This document shows positions 60,013 through 64,000 of a stretch of DNA of 64,000 nt, piece after piece. Location: assembly GCF_000423665.1 (NCBI RefSeq), contig NZ_AUIK01000009.1:186001-250000 (forward strand). Reading direction: 5' to 3'. The stretch is from Solirubrobacter soli DSM 22325 (GTDB lineage Bacteria > Actinomycetota > Thermoleophilia > Solirubrobacterales > Solirubrobacteraceae). Below the pieces are notes generated by a model that saw nothing but the letters and a program-made list of their open reading frames with translations, did no database searches and was not told the DNA's origin. The position numbers and the translations under genes were made by a program. Each line of letters starts with the position of its first letter. Position 1 is the stretch's first letter.

Positions 60013-61978
60013 CGACCGCCGCGGAGCCGCCGCCGCGGCGCACCGGCTCGGCGACCGCGATGAAGCTCAGATCGCCGCCATGGCCGCCGCCGCGGCCGTG
60101 CCGCGAGGACGTCCGGGCGCGGCCGGCGCCGGGATCGCCGTTGCCCGGGTCGTCGTCATCGCCACCGTGGCCGCCGTGGTCGTGGCCGCCACCGCCGTGG
60201 TGCCCGCCGTGGCCGCCATGGTCGTGGTCGCCGCCGTGATCGTGGCCACCGCCGTGATCGTGGCCACCGCCGTGGCCCGGCTTGCCGCCGTTCACGAACT
60301 CGATGCCGGTCGCGGCGCCGATCTCGTCACCCGCGGGTGCGCGGTAGGCCTCCTTGTAGGTGTTGAGCAGCGTCTGGCCCTCGGGCGAGTTCACGAACGC
60401 GGACTCGGCCTCGGTCGTGGCCGAGTTGCGCTGCGAGGCTCGCGGCGCGGCGACCGCGTCGGCCAGCGACATCTGCAGATCGATCCGGTTGACGATCGTC
60501 TGCAGGACGGTCGTGATGATCGACGCGCCGCCGGGCGAGCCGATCGTGAAGAACGGCTTGCCGTCCTTGGTCACGATCGTCGGGGCGATCGAGGACCGCG
60601 GGCGCTTGCCGCCGTCGGCGCGGTTGGGCGCGGTGATGGAAGCGGTGTCGAAGTCCGTCAGCTCGTTGTTGAGCAGGAAGCCGTAGCCGGGGACGACGAT
60701 CCCGTTGCCGCCGGTCTGCTCGATCGTGAACGTGTAGCTGACGATGTTGCCGCTGGAGTCGGCGACGCTGACGTGGGTGGTCGAGCCGACCTTGTCCACC
60801 GTCGCCGAGCTGCCGGGCACGGGAGCGCCCGGCGGGGTGCCGTTCGGGACCGGGCCGGCAGGGGCGGTCGGACCGATCAGCGCCGCGCGCTGGGCGGTGT
60901 AGGTCGGGTCGAGCAGGCCGGCGACCGGATTGGTCACGAACGCCGGGTCGCCGAGCCACGCGTTGCGGTCGGCGTAGGCCAGGCGCGAGGCCTCGAGGTA
61001 GTTGTAGAGGACCCCGGCCTTGTCGGTCGCCGGCGGGCGCGCCTGCATGATCTGCAGCGCCTCCTGGCTCGTCGTCCCGCCTGAGGACGGCGGCGCCATG
61101 CCGTTGATCACGTAGCCGCGGTACGTGCTCGTGACCGGGTCGCGGCGGATCACCTTGTAGCTCTTGAGGTCGGACGCCTGGAGCAGGCCGGGGCGCCACG
61201 TGTGGTCGGCGGTCGGCGCCAGCGGCGGGTTCTGCGCCGCCTTGACGATCGCGTCGCCGATCGCGCCCTTGTAGAACGTCCGCTCGGTGCCGAAGCGGCC
61301 GAGCAGCTCGTACGTCTTGGCCAGGTCCGGGTTCGTGATCGTCGTGCCGACGTCGCGCGGGGTGCCGTCCGCGTCGAGGTAGATCGCCGCCGTCGAGGGG
61401 ACGTCGTCGAAGTACGGCGCGTTCGGCGCGGTCTGGTTGAAGAACGTCGGGTCGACGGTGAAGCCCTTGCGGGCGACGCCCGCGCCGTAGCTCAGCGCAC
61501 GGCCCAGCGAGTAGGTGCCGTAGCGGCGCAGGACGTACTCCCACAGAGCGGGCGTGCCGGGCACGCCGACGCTCAGGCCGCTGTAGCGGTTGATCGGGAA
61601 CTGCGCGTCGGTCGGCGGCTTGCCGTCGATGAAGAACGAGTCCGGCTTCATCGTCGCCGGCGCCGTCTCGCGCGAGTCGAAGGTCGTGATCTTCCCGCTG
61701 CGCCCGTCGCGGATCGTCATGAATCCGCCGCCGCCGATGCCGCAGCTGTATGGCTCGACGACGCCGAGCACGCTCGCCGCGGCGATCGCGGCGTCGAAGG
61801 CGTTGCCGCCCCGGCGGAGCACGTCGATCGCGGCGTTGGTGGCGAGCGGGTCCACGCTCGCCGCCGCGCCGCCTGTGCCGGTGGCGGTCGGCTGCTTGTC
61901 CTGCGCACGCGCCGCGGGCGCCGACAGCGCCACGACCGCCATGGCCGCCCCCACTGGCAGCCAACGTAGTGCCTTCAT
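59996..61978 (-). CDS. ggt: Gamma-glutamyltransferase with His/Gly-rich C-terminal insert
   Basis: 660 residues. Signal peptide about 1-25. GGT fold: NAAIDVLRRGGNAFDAAIAA, PYSCGIGGGGFMTIRDG, PPSSGGTTSQEALQIM, and the catalytic Thr (T400) in VGSTTHVSVADSSGN, followed by GNGIVVPGYGFLLNNEL and GSPGGASIITTVLQTIVNR. It cleaves glutathione or polyglutamyl peptides outside the cytoplasm after self-processing. Residues about 575-630 are an added GGHDHGG-type tract that may bind metal. Convergent with the HAD gene by 17 bases. Confidence 0.9.
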   Translation of the reverse strand: MKALRWLPVGAAMAVVALSAPAARAQDKQPTATGTGGAAASVDPLATNAAIDVLRRGGNAFDAAIAAASVLGVVEPYSCGIGGGGFMTIRDGRSGKITTFDSRETAPATMKPDSFFIDGKPPTDAQFPINRYSGLSVGVPGTPALWEYVLRRYGTYSLGRALSYGAGVARKGFTVDPTFFNQTAPNAPYFDDVPSTAAIYLDADGTPRDVGTTITNPDLAKTYELLGRFGTERTFYKGAIGDAIVKAAQNPPLAPTADHTWRPGLLQASDLKSYKVIRRDPVTSTYRGYVINGMAPPSSGGTTSQEALQIMQARPPATDKAGVLYNYLEASRLAYADRNAWLGDPAFVTNPVAGLLDPTYTAQRAALIGPTAPAGPVPNGTPPGAPVPGSSATVDKVGSTTHVSVADSSGNIVSYTFTIEQTGGNGIVVPGYGFLLNNELTDFDTASITAPNRADGGKRPRSSIAPTIVTKDGKPFFTIGSPGGASIITTVLQTIVNRIDLQMSLADAVAAPRASQRNSATTEAESAFVNSPEGQTLLNTYKEAYRAPAGDEIGAATGIEFVNGGKPGHGGGHDHGGGHDHGGDHDHGGHGGHHGGGGHDHGGHGGDDDDPGNGDPGAGRARTSSRHGRGGGHGGDLSFIAVAEPVRRGGGSAAVVRPSR

Positions 61979-62025
61979 GGTTCCTCCCAGTTGCCTGCGG
62001 GTCGAGTACCCCCTGGGGGAAGCGG

Positions 62026-63456
62026 CTAAAGATCGATTCGGAGGATCTCGGCGGTGGGGTTCGCGCCGCGTAGCTGGCGGACGCGGGTGACGTAGACCGC
62101 GGTGTCCGCGGCCGCGGTCGTGGTCAGCGTGTCGTGGACGCCCTTCGGCGGCCGCTCCCAGAGCGGCTTGTTGATGTGACCCTCGGCGGGGAAGCGCCCG
62201 GCCTCATGGCCCGAGTCACGGCGCGCGGTCGGCGTCGTCCCGTACAGGGCGCGGTCGCCGGAGACCTTGCCCGGGGCGAACGGGCCCGTCATGACCTGTT
62301 GACGCTTGTACGTCGCGCGCACATAGAACAGGCGACCGCCGAGCACCGACGGCCCGCGCAGCTCGGCCCGCGCCTCGCGCCGCAGGACCGTGCGCGTCCC
62401 GGTCGACAGGTCGTAGGTCTCGAGCCGCCCGCCGGCCTCGAACACCAGGATGCTGCCGGCCAGGCTCGGCCTGCCGACGTTGCCGAGCACGACCGCGGTC
62501 GGGGTCGCGGGCTGCGTGGGGTCCAGCGACGCGACGTACAGCGCGCCCGCCGCGCGCCATGCGACCCAGTACGTCGACACCGCGAGCGCGTCCGCGCCCG
62601 CGGCGGGGATCGTGGCGATGCCGTCGACGACGACGTTCGCCCCCACGATGTAGGCCAGCCGGCCGCCGCCGATGGCGGGATGGTTACCGGGCAGCGGCAG
62701 GACGCCGGCGGGCCCGCGGAGCTCCCCGTTCGCGCCTGGCTTGTGGAGCGCCTGGACCGCGCCGTCGACGCTGGGGTCGCTGTAGCCGACCGCCGTGACC
62801 TTGACCGCCGCTTGCGCGGGCGTGACGGCGAGGGCGAGCGCCGTGACCGTCAGCGCGAGCGCGTCGAGGAACCTGAGGCTGCGCAGGATGCGCGGGCGCT
62901 CGGCCATCGCCGCGTGCAGGCTCCCGCCGTTGGAAGGCGCCAGCGCGATCACCGGCAGCGCCCGCCCGGCGCCGAACGCGAGCCCGATCAGCACGCCGGT
63001 CAGCGGGTCGCCGAGCGCGACGCTGATCCCCGCGAGCGCCCACACGGCGAAGCTGAGGATGAAGGTCGTGAAGCCGAGCCCGAGCAGCACCCCGTACAGG
63101 CCCGCGGCGAGCGGCACCGGCATGACGCGGCGCCACGACTCCGGCACCTGCCGGCGCACCTGCGGCAGGATGCGCGCGCCGCGCGCCTCGAGCGCCGCGG
63201 CCGCCAGCGCGATCGCCGCGGCGACGAACGGCGCGTTCGCCCCGAGCTCGCGCCCGAGTAGCGCCAGCCCGCCGAACGTGACGACGCCGCCGACGAGCGC
63301 GCCGATCGCGAACGTCGCACACGCGATCGCGGTTGTCCGCAGTCGCCCCGCGTAGCCCTGCGGCGCGAGCGTCTCGACCATCGAGAACCCGCACGGCGAC
63401 CACGCGCCCGTCACACCCGCGACGACCGCGGCGGCGACCACGATCGCGTTCAGCAT
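62026..63456 (-). CDS. CcdA/MauF-like membrane protein fused to a C-terminal soluble domain
   Basis: 476 residues from ATG 63456. The first about 230 residues carry six membrane segments typical of DsbD/CcdA/MauF proteins, opening GVTGAWSPCGFSMVETLAPQ with Pro-Cys, then FTTFILSFAVWALAGISVAL. A long C-terminal part (about 235-476) has PTAVVLGNVGRPSLAGSILV and LETYDLSTGTRTVLRREA, beta-propeller-like repeats. Overlaps the upstream light-chain-like gene by 7 bases. Probably moves reducing power or a cofactor-processing function across the membrane for its partner. Confidence 0.78.
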   Translation of the reverse strand: MLNAIVVAAAVVAGVTGAWSPCGFSMVETLAPQGYAGRLRTTAIACATFAIGALVGGVVTFGGLALLGRELGANAPFVAAAIALAAAALEARGARILPQVRRQVPESWRRVMPVPLAAGLYGVLLGLGFTTFILSFAVWALAGISVALGDPLTGVLIGLAFGAGRALPVIALAPSNGGSLHAAMAERPRILRSLRFLDALALTVTALALAVTPAQAAVKVTAVGYSDPSVDGAVQALHKPGANGELRGPAGVLPLPGNHPAIGGGRLAYIVGANVVVDGIATIPAAGADALAVSTYWVAWRAAGALYVASLDPTQPATPTAVVLGNVGRPSLAGSILVFEAGGRLETYDLSTGTRTVLRREARAELRGPSVLGGRLFYVRATYKRQQVMTGPFAPGKVSGDRALYGTTPTARRDSGHEAGRFPAEGHINKPLWERPPKGVHDTLTTTAAADTAVYVTRVRQLRGANPTAEILRIDL

Positions 63457-64000
63457 TTGACCTTCGTGTCGTAGTACATGACGCAGAAGACCTTGCGGCC
63501 GTGGTAGCAGTAGCCCGTCAGCGCCTTGTCGCCGTTGACGCGATGCTTGACATAGCCGCAGCAGTCGACGAGCTTGCGCACCTTCCCGCCGCAGCAGCGG
63601 TACCAGGCGCCGTCGATGTGCGGCTTGAAGCCGTACTCGACCGCGGTCGCGTCGCACACGCGGGTGCGGGTCGCGTTGGGGAGCGGGGTGCCGTCGGCGT
63701 CGACGAGCACGTTGCCGTCCTCGTCGACCGGTGCGCCGGTGGCGTCGATGTAGCGGCCGAGGTCGTCGACCGGGCGTCCGTCGCGCGCCTTCAGCGGCAG
63801 GCCCTTGGCGTCGATCCGCGGGAGCCCGGTGGGGTGGTGGCAGCTGTCGGTCGTGTAGATGTGGCCGCAGAAGTGGTAGGCCTCGGCCTCGCCGGGCGCG
63901 ACGAGGGAACCGACCGTGCGCGCGCCCGCGACGCCCATCACGGCTGCGCCGACGCGCGCCAGGAAGCCGCGCCGCGAGCTCGACTCGGCGACCGTGTCGG
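63450..64000 (-). CDS. Tat-exported methylamine dehydrogenase light-chain-like protein (partial)
   Basis: Runs off the right edge. Read from 64000 inward the frame has SSRRGFLARVGAAVMGVAG, a twin-arginine signal (SRRGFLA) with hydrophobic core, then YHFCGHIYTTDSCHHPTG and the Cys-rich end (RTRVCDATAVEYGFKPHIDG, AWYRCCGGKVRKLVDCCGYV, GYCYHGRKVFCVMYYDTKVKC). The pattern matches Thermoleophilia proteins annotated as methylamine dehydrogenase light chain, though it is not close to the classical TTQ enzyme. A start inside the window (GTG at 63941) would cut off the Tat signal, so the true start is outside. Confidence 0.75.
   Translation of the reverse strand, partial: DTVAESSSRRGFLARVGAAVMGVAGARTVGSLVAPGEAEAYHFCGHIYTTDSCHHPTGLPRIDAKGLPLKARDGRPVDDLGRYIDATGAPVDEDGNVLVDADGTPLPNATRTRVCDATAVEYGFKPHIDGAWYRCCGGKVRKLVDCCGYVKHRVNGDKALTGYCYHGRKVFCVMYYDTKVKC

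Overview
The window is very GC-rich (by eye roughly 70 percent or more) and densely coded on both strands, with many GTG/TTG starts, stop/start overlaps (ATGA, GTGA, TTGA, TGATG) and few gaps. F420-type luciferase-like and PPOX proteins, DUF1707 and winged-helix regulators, a CcdA-like protein beside a Tat-exported methylamine-dehydrogenase-light-chain-like protein, and numerous Ala/Pro-rich secreted proteins point to an actinobacterium, most likely class Thermoleophilia (Solirubrobacter/Conexibacter-like). The taxonomy is inference. I saw no rRNA, tRNA, transposase, integrase or CRISPR array, so this looks like chromosome.

Layout. 1-13 kb: small metabolic and regulatory genes (SDR end, secreted protein, 2-TM protein plus winged-helix regulator behind paired operators, LLM oxidoreductase, PPOX protein, AraC regulator, DUF1080, cupin, PLP enzyme, MBL hydrolase, epimerase, DUF899, thioesterase, YbjQ and DUF1707 proteins). 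Two copies of a conserved intergenic element lie at 6.6-6.8 kb and 12.3-12.5 kb. 13-20.6 kb: four exported proteins, namely a double-domain amidase, an M14 carboxypeptidase that shares its C-terminal module, and two secreted paralogues. 20.7-23 kb: an enolase-superfamily dehydratase and a quinone-reductase-like MDR enzyme.

23-29 kb is the most striking region: a translationally coupled operon of a small protein with a GNxAVxR-type tag, a 1656-residue protein with the same N-terminal tag, an Ala/Gly repeat stalk, a long amphipathic helical body and a C-terminal deaminase-fold toxin domain (HAE plus PCxxC), then two small probable immunity genes. A second tagged cargo (HExxH metallopeptidase-like, with paired CGPGCGH motifs) and an overlapping HEAT-like gene lie at 54.1-56.1 kb. 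Both resemble cargo of extracellular contractile injection systems, but no structural genes of such a system are in the window.

29-47 kb: a GGDEF-EAL protein; a minus-strand operon of aldehyde dehydrogenase, FAH-family, MDR and SDR enzymes that fits oxidative sugar-acid breakdown; uppP; NAD salvage genes (pncB-like, pncA); a baeRF-type protein; pcm; an MFS pump with TetR regulator and a clear operator; and an ECF sigma factor with a coupled membrane protein. 46-64 kb: a lipoprotein-like class V PLP enzyme, aconitase, a second sigma/membrane-protein pair, an L,D-transpeptidase, a two-component system, a universal stress protein, an M42 peptidase, a HAD phosphatase that appears to start at CTG, a gamma-glutamyltransferase with a His/Gly-rich insert, and a Mau/Ccd-like redox pair running off the right edge.
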